In this document: positions 16,489 to 23,536 of the stretch, one piece after another | Layout of the letters: the number at the start of each line of letters is the position of its first letter | Position numbering within the stretch: the stretch's first letter is position 1 | Assembly (NCBI GenBank): GCA_964489715.1 | Contig: CAZBAK010000025.1 | Span: 1 to 24,212, forward strand | From: Tissierella_A sp964489715 | GTDB taxonomy: Bacteria > Bacillota > Clostridia > Tissierellales > Tissierellaceae | Length of the DNA: 24,212 nucleotides | Reading direction: 5' to 3' | Notes under the pieces: generated by a model | Database searches by the model: none | What the model was told of the DNA's origin: nothing | What the model saw: only the letters and a program-made list of their open reading frames with translations | Position numbers and translations under genes: made by a program

Positions 16489-17538
16489 ATGAAAAGTATA
16501 TTGCAAAAAGCTAAATATAAGACACTTATATTTAGCTTGAGCTTGATTTTAATTTTATCTGTAGCTTTTTTCTCTACAATAGGTACGGCAGATGTAAATG
16601 TTCTTGATGTTTTTAAAATAATAGCATCAAAAATACCCATTATTAAAAATAATATAGATCTTAATAATATAAAAAATTCCTATATAAACATCATATGGAA
16701 TATAAGATTGCCCAGAATAATACTAGGAGTACTAGTTGGCATGAGTCTTTCAATAACAGGAGCATCTTTTCAGGGACTTTTTAAGAATCCTATGGCAGAT
16801 CCTTATATAATTGGAATATCCTCAGGAGCTGCATTAGGGGCCTCAATAGCTATAGTGACTAAAAGAAGTTTTTCCATATTAAATATCTCCAGCATAAGCT
16901 TATTTGCATTTATAGGAGGCCTATTAACTGTAATACTAGTTTACAATATAGCCAGGGTAAAAAACAAGATAACTACTTCCACATTATTACTGGCAGGTGT
17001 AGCAGTGGGACAGTTTCTTACAGCCATTATGTCCTTTATGATGGTTTTAGATGATAAGAATATGAGCAAGATAATATTTTGGACAATGGGAAGCTTATCT
17101 GGAAAAGGTTGGGGACCCATTATAAATTTAGGACCCATAATAATTCTTGTTATTATTATTATTATTTTTTATGGAAGAGATTTGAATATATTGCTTACAG
17201 GAGAAGAATCGGCTGAAAGCCTTGGAGTTGATGTGGAAAAGACTAAAAAACATGTTCTGTTTTTTGGTACCCTTATTACTTCTCTAGTAGTATCTATAAG
17301 TGGAATAATAGGATTTGTAGGCCTTATAATACCTCATATTGTTAGGCTCATCTTGGGACCAGATCATAGAATCCTTCTACCATCTTCAGCCATAGTGGGA
17401 GGAATTTTTATGGTGTTTGCAGATACAATAGCCAGGACTATTATATCACCAGTAGAAATACCAGTAGGGATTATAACAGCTTTATTTGGAGGACCCTTCT
17501 TTATTTACTTATTAAAATCTAATAAGAGAGGTCTGTAG
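16489..17538 (+). CDS. btuC: Cobalamin ABC transporter permease (FecCD/BtuC family)
   Basis: 349 aa and about ten transmembrane helices. The family motifs are RLPRIILGVLVGMSLSITGA, FKNPMADPYIIGISSGAALGA (about 96-119), and near the end GLIIPHIVRLILGPDHR, whose loop contacts the ATPase. It should form a homodimeric channel that takes corrinoid from the BtuF-like lipoprotein. Its ribosome binding site is weak (AGATAAAG), so translation may depend on coupling with btuF 12 nt upstream. The btuD ribosome binding site starts within a few bases of its stop. Confidence 0.9.
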   Translation: MKSILQKAKYKTLIFSLSLILILSVAFFSTIGTADVNVLDVFKIIASKIPIIKNNIDLNNIKNSYINIIWNIRLPRIILGVLVGMSLSITGASFQGLFKNPMADPYIIGISSGAALGASIAIVTKRSFSILNISSISLFAFIGGLLTVILVYNIARVKNKITTSTLLLAGVAVGQFLTAIMSFMMVLDDKNMSKIIFWTMGSLSGKGWGPIINLGPIIILVIIIIIFYGRDLNILLTGEESAESLGVDVEKTKKHVLFFGTLITSLVVSISGIIGFVGLIIPHIVRLILGPDHRILLPSSAIVGGIFMVFADTIARTIISPVEIPVGIITALFGGPFFIYLLKSNKRGL

Positions 17539-17553
17539 AAAGAGGTGGAAAAG

Positions 17554-18333
17554 ATGGAAACTTTAAAGATAGATGAAATTGAATTTGCCTACGGAGAAGA
17601 GGTAATATTAAAAGATATTTCCTTTAATATAGAAGAGGGAGAATTTATAAGTATTATAGGTCCTAATGGATCTGGAAAATCTACTCTTTTAAAAACTTTA
17701 AATAATATATACACCCCCAGAAAAGGAAATATATATTTAGATGGTGAGAAAATACAAAAAATAAAAAGACGGGAAATCGCAAAGAGAATATCATTGGTCC
17801 CCCAAGAAAGTCAAATCAATTATGAATTCACAGTTGAAGAAATAGTAACTATGGGAAGGCATCCCTATAAAAGAAGATTTGAAAAAGAAAATCTAGAAGA
17901 TAAAAGAATAATAGAAGAAGCTATGGAAATGACCTATACAACGAAATTAAGAGACAAGCTAATAACTGAAATATCAGGTGGTGAGAAACAAAGGGTTATA
18001 ATAGCAAAGGCCCTAGCACAAAATTCTTCTATAATACTGTTAGATGAACCAACTTCCAGTCTAGATATAAACCATCAAATAGAAGTCTTGGAACTTTTAA
18101 AAAAACTAAATAAAAATAAAAATACAACAGTTGTAATTGTACTCCATGATATAAATATTGCATCTAGGTATTCAGATAGAATAATATTTTTAAAAGATGG
18201 GAAAATAATAAGCAAGGGTAGACCTGAGGAAGTAGTGACCAAAAATAATATAAAAAAGGCCTATGACATGGATATTTATTTAGAAATCAATAAATATACT
18301 AGATCACCGTATCTTATACCTTTAACAAAATAA
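17554..18333 (+). CDS. btuD: Cobalamin ABC transporter ATP-binding protein
   Basis: 259 aa from the ATG at 17554, which has AGAGGTGG (17541-17548) at 5 nt. An in-frame GTG at 17545 lies inside that site and is less likely. Walker A is GPNGSGKST (36-44), the Q-loop Gln84 is in LVPQES, the ABC signature is ISGGEKQR (140-147), Walker B is IILLDEPTS with Glu165, and the switch His198 is in LHD. It provides ATP hydrolysis for the importer. The type is the FepC/BtuD/FhuC group; cobalamin is assigned from the riboswitch. It is the last gene of the operon. Confidence 0.9.
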   Translation: METLKIDEIEFAYGEEVILKDISFNIEEGEFISIIGPNGSGKSTLLKTLNNIYTPRKGNIYLDGEKIQKIKRREIAKRISLVPQESQINYEFTVEEIVTMGRHPYKRRFEKENLEDKRIIEEAMEMTYTTKLRDKLITEISGGEKQRVIIAKALAQNSSIILLDEPTSSLDINHQIEVLELLKKLNKNKNTTVVIVLHDINIASRYSDRIIFLKDGKIISKGRPEEVVTKNNIKKAYDMDIYLEINKYTRSPYLIPLTK

Positions 18334-18365
18334 ACAGATTATAATATGATAATCTGTTTATTTTT
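18332..18365 (+). terminator. Intrinsic terminator of the btuFCD operon
   Basis: AAACAGATTAT pairs with ATAATCTGTTT apart from its outermost base, around a 6-nt loop AATATG, followed by ATTTTT. The stem is AT-rich, so strength is uncertain. Confidence 0.68.
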
Positions 18366-18422
18366 GTGTTTTTATATGGTATATTATGTATGCATACATA
18401 TATGAAAGGGAGGAAGATTAGA

Positions 18423-19235
18423 TTGAAATATAAATTGATAGCTCTTGATATGGATGGAACACTTTTAAATAGTGACAACCAGGTAAGTACAAGAACTAAA
18501 GAAGCAATATTAAAAGCCAATGATAAGGGAGCTCATGTTGTATTGGCAACTGGCAGGATACTTACTTCGGCTATAAAATATGCTTCTAAGATAGATCTAA
18601 AGAGACCAATTATATCTAGTAATGGGGCTATTATAATAGATGAAAATGAAGATATAATATATAAGAAAGAAATTGATAACTATGCAATAGAGGCTATAGC
18701 AGAACTTGCAGATAGAAATAATTTATATTATCATTTTTATACAGAAGATAGTTTTTATTCTAATCAATACGTTAGAGATATAGTAGAATTTTATAATCCT
18801 ATAGGAGTAAAAGATGAAGAAAAGGTACAGTTTAACCTCTATAAAGATATAAAAGATATAATAGATAAAAAAATAAATATATATAAATTTATTTTTATTG
18901 ACAATGATAGAGAAAAGCTATATAAATTAAGAGGGGAACTTAAAGAGATAGATAATATAAATATATCTAGTTCTTGGTTCAACAATATAGAAATCATGGA
19001 AAAGAAGGTTTCAAAGGGTAATAGCCTAAAGTTTTTATGTGATAGATTGAACATTCCCAGAGAATCTGTAATAGCAGTTGGAGACAATGAAAATGATATA
19101 TCCATGATAGATTTTGCAGGACTTGGAGTTGCTATGGAAAATGCTAATGAAAAGGCAAAGACTAGAGCTGATATAATAACATCTACTAACGATAAAGATG
19201 GAGTAGCAGAAATAATAGAAAAATACATATTGTAA
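18423..19235 (+). CDS. Cof-type HAD-IIB family hydrolase
   Basis: 270 aa. This is a cytosolic haloacid-dehalogenase phosphatase with a C2B cap domain. Motif I is DMDGT with nucleophile Asp9 and acid Asp11, motif II is ATGR (42-45), Lys198 (VSKGNSL) is motif III, and motif IV is GDNENDISM (Asp221, Asp225). Members remove phosphate from sugar phosphates, flavin phosphates or related compounds; the substrate here cannot be told. I chose the TTG at 18423 because GGGAGG (18408-18413) is 9 nt upstream and the family begins just before motif I. An ATG at 18366 would add 19 residues and lies in the terminator region. A 16-bp palindrome sits just before the ribosome binding site. Confidence 0.88.
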   Translation: MKYKLIALDMDGTLLNSDNQVSTRTKEAILKANDKGAHVVLATGRILTSAIKYASKIDLKRPIISSNGAIIIDENEDIIYKKEIDNYAIEAIAELADRNNLYYHFYTEDSFYSNQYVRDIVEFYNPIGVKDEEKVQFNLYKDIKDIIDKKINIYKFIFIDNDREKLYKLRGELKEIDNINISSSWFNNIEIMEKKVSKGNSLKFLCDRLNIPRESVIAVGDNENDISMIDFAGLGVAMENANEKAKTRADIITSTNDKDGVAEIIEKYIL

Positions 19236-19247
19236 AGGAAAATTAAT

Positions 19248-19715
19248 ATGGCGCTTAATATAGTATTAGTAGAACCAGAAATACCACATAATACAGGAAG
19301 TATTGCAAGAACATGTGCATTAACAAAAACAAATCTTCATCTTGTAAAACCCTTAGGGTTTTCAGTAGAAGACAAATATTTAAAAAGAGCTGGATTAGAT
19401 TATTGGAACTTAGTGAAGATAGATTATTATGAAAGCCTAGAAGAAGTAATGGAAAAACATCCAAAGAATGATTTTTATTTTGCAACTACTAAGACAGATA
19501 ACTTCTATACTGACTTTCAATATAAAGATGGATCTTTTTTTGTTTTTGGAAAGGAAACAAAAGGATTAAGTGAGAAAGTATTAAAAGAAAATTGGGAAAA
19601 TACAATAAAAATTCCAATAATAAACTCTATTAAAAGATCTTTAAATTTATCAAATTCAGCTAATATCGTATTGTTTGAAGCTTTAAGACAATTGGATTTT
19701 ATAGGATTAAAATAA
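19248..19715 (+). CDS. trmL: tRNA (cytidine/uridine-34 2'-O)-methyltransferase TrmL
   Basis: 155 aa. A SPOUT (SpoU/TrmH class) methyltransferase that adds a 2'-O-methyl group at the wobble base of tRNA-Leu, using S-adenosylmethionine. The three motifs are NTGSIARTC (15-23) with Arg21, FGKETKGL (100-107), and the trefoil-knot segment KIPI...RSLNLSNS (121-137). The short length, with no N-terminal RNA-binding extension, fits TrmL rather than RlmB. The ATG lies 12 nt after the HAD gene, with AAAGGA upstream, so it is probably in the same transcript. Confidence 0.94.
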   Translation: MALNIVLVEPEIPHNTGSIARTCALTKTNLHLVKPLGFSVEDKYLKRAGLDYWNLVKIDYYESLEEVMEKHPKNDFYFATTKTDNFYTDFQYKDGSFFVFGKETKGLSEKVLKENWENTIKIPIINSIKRSLNLSNSANIVLFEALRQLDFIGLK

Positions 19716-19747
19716 TTAAATGTTATTAAATTATTAGGAGGGATGTA

Positions 19748-21370
19748 ATGGAAATTGCTATACCAGTATTAGGTGGTTTAAGTTTATTTTTATACGGAAT
19801 GACTGTAATGAGTACAGGACTCCAAAAGGCAGCTGGAACTAGACTAAAAAAAATTATAGGTGCATTGACTCAAAATAATTTTTTAGGATTATTAGTTGGA
19901 ATTGCTGTTACAATGATGATACAAAGTTCTAGTGCTACAACGGTTATGGTTATAGGTTTTGTAAATGCTGGAGTAATGACTTTGGTTCAAGCTACAGCGG
20001 TTATAATGGGTGCCAACATTGGTACAACTATCACAGCACAGATTATAGCTTTTAAGGTAACAGATTACGCTCCTCTGGCAGTGGTCATAGGTATAGTGTT
20101 ATTATTATTTACTTCTAAAAAGAGAACAAAAGAATTAGGAGAAATTCTAATTGGTTTAGGAATCTTATTTATAGGTATGGATATGATGGGAGCTGGACTT
20201 GAACCCTTAGCAGGTCTACCAATTTTCTCTTCAGTTATGACAGGTTTGAGTAATCCTTTTCTTGGTTTACTAATAGGTATTATTCTTACAGCAGTTCTTC
20301 AGAGTTCTAGTGCTGCTACTGGACTATTACAAGCTCTTGCATCTCAAGGACTTATAGACATGGGTGTTATTTTCCCCATACTTATGGGAGAGAATATAGG
20401 TACAACCACAACAGCATTAGTATCCAGTGTGGGAGCTAATAAAACTGCTAAGAGAGCAGCTCTTATACATCTTACTATAAATTTGATTGGTACAATTATG
20501 TTTATGTTAGTTTTAAGATATCCTGTAGAATATCTGGTAAAACTTTTATCTCCAGACAATCTTTCTAGACAAATAGCAAACTTACATACATTTTTCAATG
20601 TAATAAATGTAGCTATACAGTTTCCTTTTGCCATATATTTAGTTAAATTTGTAGAGCGATTAGTTCCTGGAGAAGAAGAAGGAGAAAAAACAGCTACTAT
20701 ATATATAGATGAGAGAATTATTTCAACTCCATCAATAGCTATAGGACAAACAAATAAAGATTTACTTAGAATGGGAAATATAGTATTGGATAACTTGAAA
20801 TTGACACATTCAACTCTTGTAGATGAAAAATATGATCAAATAGAAAAGGTTTTAGAAACAGAAGATCTAATTAATAAGCTTGAAAGAGAGATAACCCAGT
20901 ATTTAGTAAAACTTTCAAATGCACCAGTATCTAAAGAAGAACATGAAGAAGTAAATAATCTACTTTATACTATAAATGATATAGAGAGAATAGGAGATCA
21001 TGTTGAAAACATAGCTGAACAGGCCAGCTTAATGTCCGAATTAGATGAAAGTTTTAGCAAGGAAGCTGTAGAGGGTTTAACAGAAATGTTTGATAAATGT
21101 GAAACTATAGTAGATAAAGCTCTTCAAGCATTTGAATTGAGAGATGAAAAAATAGCCAAAGAAGTACTTGTTTTAGAAGACGAAATAAATGAGTTAGAAG
21201 CAAGAAATAGAAGAGATCACATTGATAGATTAAATAAATTAGTTTGTATGTCAGAACCTGGTTTAATGTATTTAGATACACTTAGTAATCTTGAAAGAGT
21301 ATCAGACCACTCTTCAAATATAGCTATGTATGTACTAGATGAGCATAAATATCTAGATAAGCATAAATAA
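19748..21370 (+). CDS. Na+/phosphate cotransporter with PhoU-like domain (NptA/YjbB family)
   Basis: 540 aa. The membrane half holds two inverted repeats with the signature QSSSATT (59-65) and QSSSAAT (185-191), each followed by GANIGTT (88-94) or GENIGTT (214-220); this is the Na/Pi-II cotransporter pattern. From about residue 330 a soluble PhoU-like helical domain follows, with the repeated NDIERIGDHVENIAEQA and NLERVSDHSSNIA. Relatives move phosphate with sodium, and some act in export. The ATG has GGAGGG 5 nt upstream. It is 32 nt after trmL and 14 nt before the DUF1622 gene. Confidence 0.92.
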   Translation: MEIAIPVLGGLSLFLYGMTVMSTGLQKAAGTRLKKIIGALTQNNFLGLLVGIAVTMMIQSSSATTVMVIGFVNAGVMTLVQATAVIMGANIGTTITAQIIAFKVTDYAPLAVVIGIVLLLFTSKKRTKELGEILIGLGILFIGMDMMGAGLEPLAGLPIFSSVMTGLSNPFLGLLIGIILTAVLQSSSAATGLLQALASQGLIDMGVIFPILMGENIGTTTTALVSSVGANKTAKRAALIHLTINLIGTIMFMLVLRYPVEYLVKLLSPDNLSRQIANLHTFFNVINVAIQFPFAIYLVKFVERLVPGEEEGEKTATIYIDERIISTPSIAIGQTNKDLLRMGNIVLDNLKLTHSTLVDEKYDQIEKVLETEDLINKLEREITQYLVKLSNAPVSKEEHEEVNNLLYTINDIERIGDHVENIAEQASLMSELDESFSKEAVEGLTEMFDKCETIVDKALQAFELRDEKIAKEVLVLEDEINELEARNRRDHIDRLNKLVCMSEPGLMYLDTLSNLERVSDHSSNIAMYVLDEHKYLDKHK

Positions 21371-21384
21371 GAGGTGGATTAAAG

Positions 21385-21735
21385 GTGAGAATAGATGAGT
21401 TTTTAGAAGCTGCTATTCCCTATGTAACAAGCACATTAGAACTTATAGGTGTAATTATAATAATTATTGCATCTGTAAGAACGGTCATTAGTTTTATTCA
21501 TAATAAGTTCAATTTTAATGATCATCGAGGTGGGGTTTATTTTGCAAAAGCTATGTCACTTAGTTTAGAATTTAAACTTGCTGCGGAAATTATAAAGACA
21601 GTTATAATTAGAGACCTAGATGAATTTATAATATTAGCAGCTGTTGCCATACTTAGGGTGGTCATTACTGTAGTCTTGCATTGGGAGCTAAAAAGTATTT
21701 CCAAGATTGATTCAGAAAGATCAGAAGAATCTTAA
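21385..21735 (+). CDS. DUF1622 family membrane protein
   Basis: 116 aa with about three transmembrane helices (roughly 17-37, a weaker one around 55-72, and 78-97). The family feature is the stretch GVYFAKAMSLSLEFKLAAEIIKTVIIRDLDEF then ILRVVITVVLHWELK. No function is established for the family. The GTG start at 21385 is set by GAGGTGG (21371-21377) at 7 nt spacing. It follows the Na/Pi cotransporter by 14 nt and is surely in the same transcript, which hints at a role in ion or phosphate transport, but that is only an inference from position. Confidence 0.82.
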   Translation: MRIDEFLEAAIPYVTSTLELIGVIIIIIASVRTVISFIHNKFNFNDHRGGVYFAKAMSLSLEFKLAAEIIKTVIIRDLDEFIILAAVAILRVVITVVLHWELKSISKIDSERSEES

Positions 21736-21778
21736 AATATATTTTTAAAATTCTTTTAAAAATATTTCAAAAAAAGAC

Positions 21779-21807
21779 TTGAATATTTTCTTGTTAGAGG
21801 TTATAAT
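21779..21807 (+). promoter_or_regulatory. Sigma-A promoter of the glycine riboswitch and grd operon
   Basis: TTGAAT (21779-21784) and TATAAT (21802-21807) are spaced by 17 nt. Transcription should start near 21814, about 30 nt before the first glycine aptamer. Confidence 0.8.
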
Positions 21808-21845
21808 GTATTAGGAATGTGAAATAAATAACAAAATTGGATGAA

Positions 21846-22031
21846 GAACACGGAAGAGACTATTTAAATATAGCGCCGAAGGAGTAAGTTATAGACTAGC
21901 CATTTATATCGATGCTCTCAGGCAAAGGGACCGTGTTTGGACAAAGCTCTGGAAAGCGAAAGCACCGAAGGAGAAATTTTAATTTAAGAGAAATCTTAAT
22001 TAAAGGAAACTCTCAGGTTATAAAACAGAGT
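21846..22031 (+). promoter_or_regulatory. Tandem glycine riboswitch (two aptamers)
   Basis: Aptamer 1 (about 21846-21938) is closed by AACACGG (21847-21853) with CCGTGTT (21931-21937) and holds GCGCCGAAGGAG and CTCTCAGGCAAAGGGACCG. Aptamer 2 (about 21946-22031) is closed by CTCTG (21947-21951) with CAGAG (22026-22030) and holds GCACCGAAGGAG and AACTCTCAGG. This is the classic cooperative two-aptamer form. The short linker TTGGACAAAG is typical as well. Together with its promoter and terminator it accounts for most of the 454-nt gap between the DUF1622 gene and trxB; I see nothing further in 22065-22170 beyond AT-rich leader. Confidence 0.96.
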
Positions 22032-22064
22032 AGATAGGCATAGGTCTATTTACTCTGTTTTTTT
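22024..22064 (+). terminator. Glycine-controlled terminator before trxB
   Basis: AACAGAGTAGATAG (22024-22037) pairs with CTATTTACTCTGTT (22046-22059) with one G-U pair, followed by seven T. The left arm includes the CAGAG that also closes P1 of aptamer 2, so the ligand-bound aptamer and the terminator exclude each other. This predicts that glycine turns expression on. Confidence 0.9.
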
Positions 22065-22189
22065 GAAGATTTTTATTTTTAATAAATTAATTTACTATAA
22101 ATGTTATAAAAATCTAAGAATAGGGTATAGATACTAAAGTGTAATAGTAATTGATTTAAAAAATAAAAAAATTTAGAGGGGGTAAGCAA

Positions 22190-23128
22190 ATGATATATGA
22201 TGTAATAATTATTGGAGGAGGTCCAGCTGGACTTAGTGCAGGACTTTATGCTGCAAGAGATAGAATGAGCACTCTAATAATAGAAAAAGATGCTTTTGGA
22301 GGACAAATAGTTACTACAGCAGATGTAGAAAACTATCCTGGATCCATAGTAGATCCAACAGGACCACTTCTTATTGATAGAATGATGGAACAGACTATAG
22401 GATTTGGAGCTGAAAAGGTTTCTGACACTATAGTAGAAGTAAATCTTGATGAAAAGATCAAAGTTGTAAAAGGTGAAAAAGCAGAATATAAGGGAAAATC
22501 TGTTATAATTGCTACAGGTGCACAGCCAAGACCAATGGGTTGTCCTGGAGAAAAAGAATTAACAGGCAGAGGTGTTTCATATTGTGCTACTTGTGATGCA
22601 GCTTTCTTTGAAGAGCTAGAGGTATTTGTAGTAGGTGGAGGAGACTCTGCAGTAGAAGAAGCTATCTATCTTACTAGATTTGCAAGAAAAGTTACAATAA
22701 TACACAGAAGAGATGAACTTAGAGCAGCAAAATCTATTCAAGAAAAGGCATTTAAAAATGATAAAATTGAATTTATATGGGATAGTTCAGTATCAGAGGT
22801 AAAGGGTGACGGTATGTTAGAATCCTTTACACTTGAAAATCTTAAAACAGGAGAAAAAACTGAAATGCTTCCTGATGAAGATGATGGTACATTTGGAATA
22901 TTTGTATTTGTAGGATATTTACCTGCTACTGAATTGTTTAAAGGTAAAATAGATATGGAATCAGACTATATAGTTACAAATGATGATATGCACACTAACA
23001 TAGAAGGTGTATTTGCTGCTGGAGATGTTAGAGTTAAATCTTTAAGACAAGTAGTTACAGCAACAGCAGATGGTGCTATAGCAGCTGTTCAAGCTCAAAA
23101 ATATATAGAAGACAATTTTGAAGACTAA
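22190..23128 (+). CDS. trxB: Thioredoxin reductase of the glycine reductase operon
   Basis: 312 aa flavoprotein that passes electrons from a nicotinamide donor through FAD and a disulfide to thioredoxin. The FAD site is GGGPAG (9-14) with ATGAQPRP (108-115), the redox motif is CATC (Cys132, Cys135), the nucleotide motif is GGGDSAVEEA (149-158), and the HRRxxxR pattern (172-178) suggests NADPH. The C-terminal FAD motif is GVFAAGDVR. The ATG is served by GAGGGGG. The gene is first after the glycine riboswitch and followed 17 nt later by trxA, so here it supplies reductant to glycine reductase rather than acting only as a general housekeeping enzyme. Confidence 0.95.
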   Translation: MIYDVIIIGGGPAGLSAGLYAARDRMSTLIIEKDAFGGQIVTTADVENYPGSIVDPTGPLLIDRMMEQTIGFGAEKVSDTIVEVNLDEKIKVVKGEKAEYKGKSVIIATGAQPRPMGCPGEKELTGRGVSYCATCDAAFFEELEVFVVGGGDSAVEEAIYLTRFARKVTIIHRRDELRAAKSIQEKAFKNDKIEFIWDSSVSEVKGDGMLESFTLENLKTGEKTEMLPDEDDGTFGIFVFVGYLPATELFKGKIDMESDYIVTNDDMHTNIEGVFAAGDVRVKSLRQVVTATADGAIAAVQAQKYIEDNFED

Positions 23129-23145
23129 ATAGGAGGTTTTTTAAA

Positions 23146-23460
23146 ATGATAGAATTAAACAAAGATAATTTTGAAGAAGAAGTATTAAATGCAGAAGGTA
23201 CAATACTAGTTGATTATTGGAGCCCAAGCTGTGAACCTTGTAAAGCTCTAATGCCTCATATTGAAGAATTAGAGAAAGCTCATAGTGGAATCAAATTTAC
23301 ATCTTTAGATATTACAAAAGCTAGAAGATTAGCTATAGGACAAAAAGTATTAGGACTTCCAGTTATAGCTATTTATAAGGATGGAGAAAGAGTTGACTCT
23401 GTAGTTGGAGACGACGCTACTGAAAAATCTGTTACAGAACTAGTTGAAAAATATGCTTAA
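23146..23460 (+). CDS. trxA: Thioredoxin with CEPC active site, electron donor to glycine reductase
   Basis: 104 aa, a complete thioredoxin fold. The active site is WSPSCEPCK (25-33), with Cys29-Glu-Pro-Cys32 in place of the usual CGPC. The cis-proline Pro72 (GLPVIAIY) is present and the terminal helix is intact. Amino-acid-fermenting clostridia are known to carry thioredoxins with unusual active-site residues in their glycine reductase clusters, and this fits that group. It should be reduced by the TrxB encoded upstream and in turn reduce the selenoprotein A oxidised in the reductase cycle. The ATG has AGGAGG (23131-23136) at 9 nt. Confidence 0.95.
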   Translation: MIELNKDNFEEEVLNAEGTILVDYWSPSCEPCKALMPHIEELEKAHSGIKFTSLDITKARRLAIGQKVLGLPVIAIYKDGERVDSVVGDDATEKSVTELVEKYA

Positions 23461-23478
23461 AGCATAATAAAAGAGCTT

Positions 23479-23501
23479 TTAACCTTTATATAAAAGGTTA
23501 A
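23479..23501 (+). other. Intercistronic hairpin between trxA and grdE
   Basis: TTAACCTTT and AAAGGTTAA form a perfect 9-bp stem with a 5-nt loop in the 76-nt gap. No T-run follows, so it is unlikely to be a full terminator. It could protect or mark an mRNA processing point that sets different levels for trxBA and the reductase genes. Confidence 0.5.
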
Positions 23502-23536
23502 GATATATATTTGTGAATATAAGAGGAGGTGAAATT

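Noticed and set aside
15505..18333. Siderophore or heme importer
   Set aside because: The protein families allow it, but the operon is led by a textbook cobalamin aptamer, so corrinoid uptake is much more likely.
21739..21765. AT-only hairpin after the DUF1622 gene as an intrinsic terminator
   Set aside because: The 12-bp stem contains no G-C pair and is not followed by a T-run, so it should not terminate efficiently; a terminator for the upstream unit is not clear.
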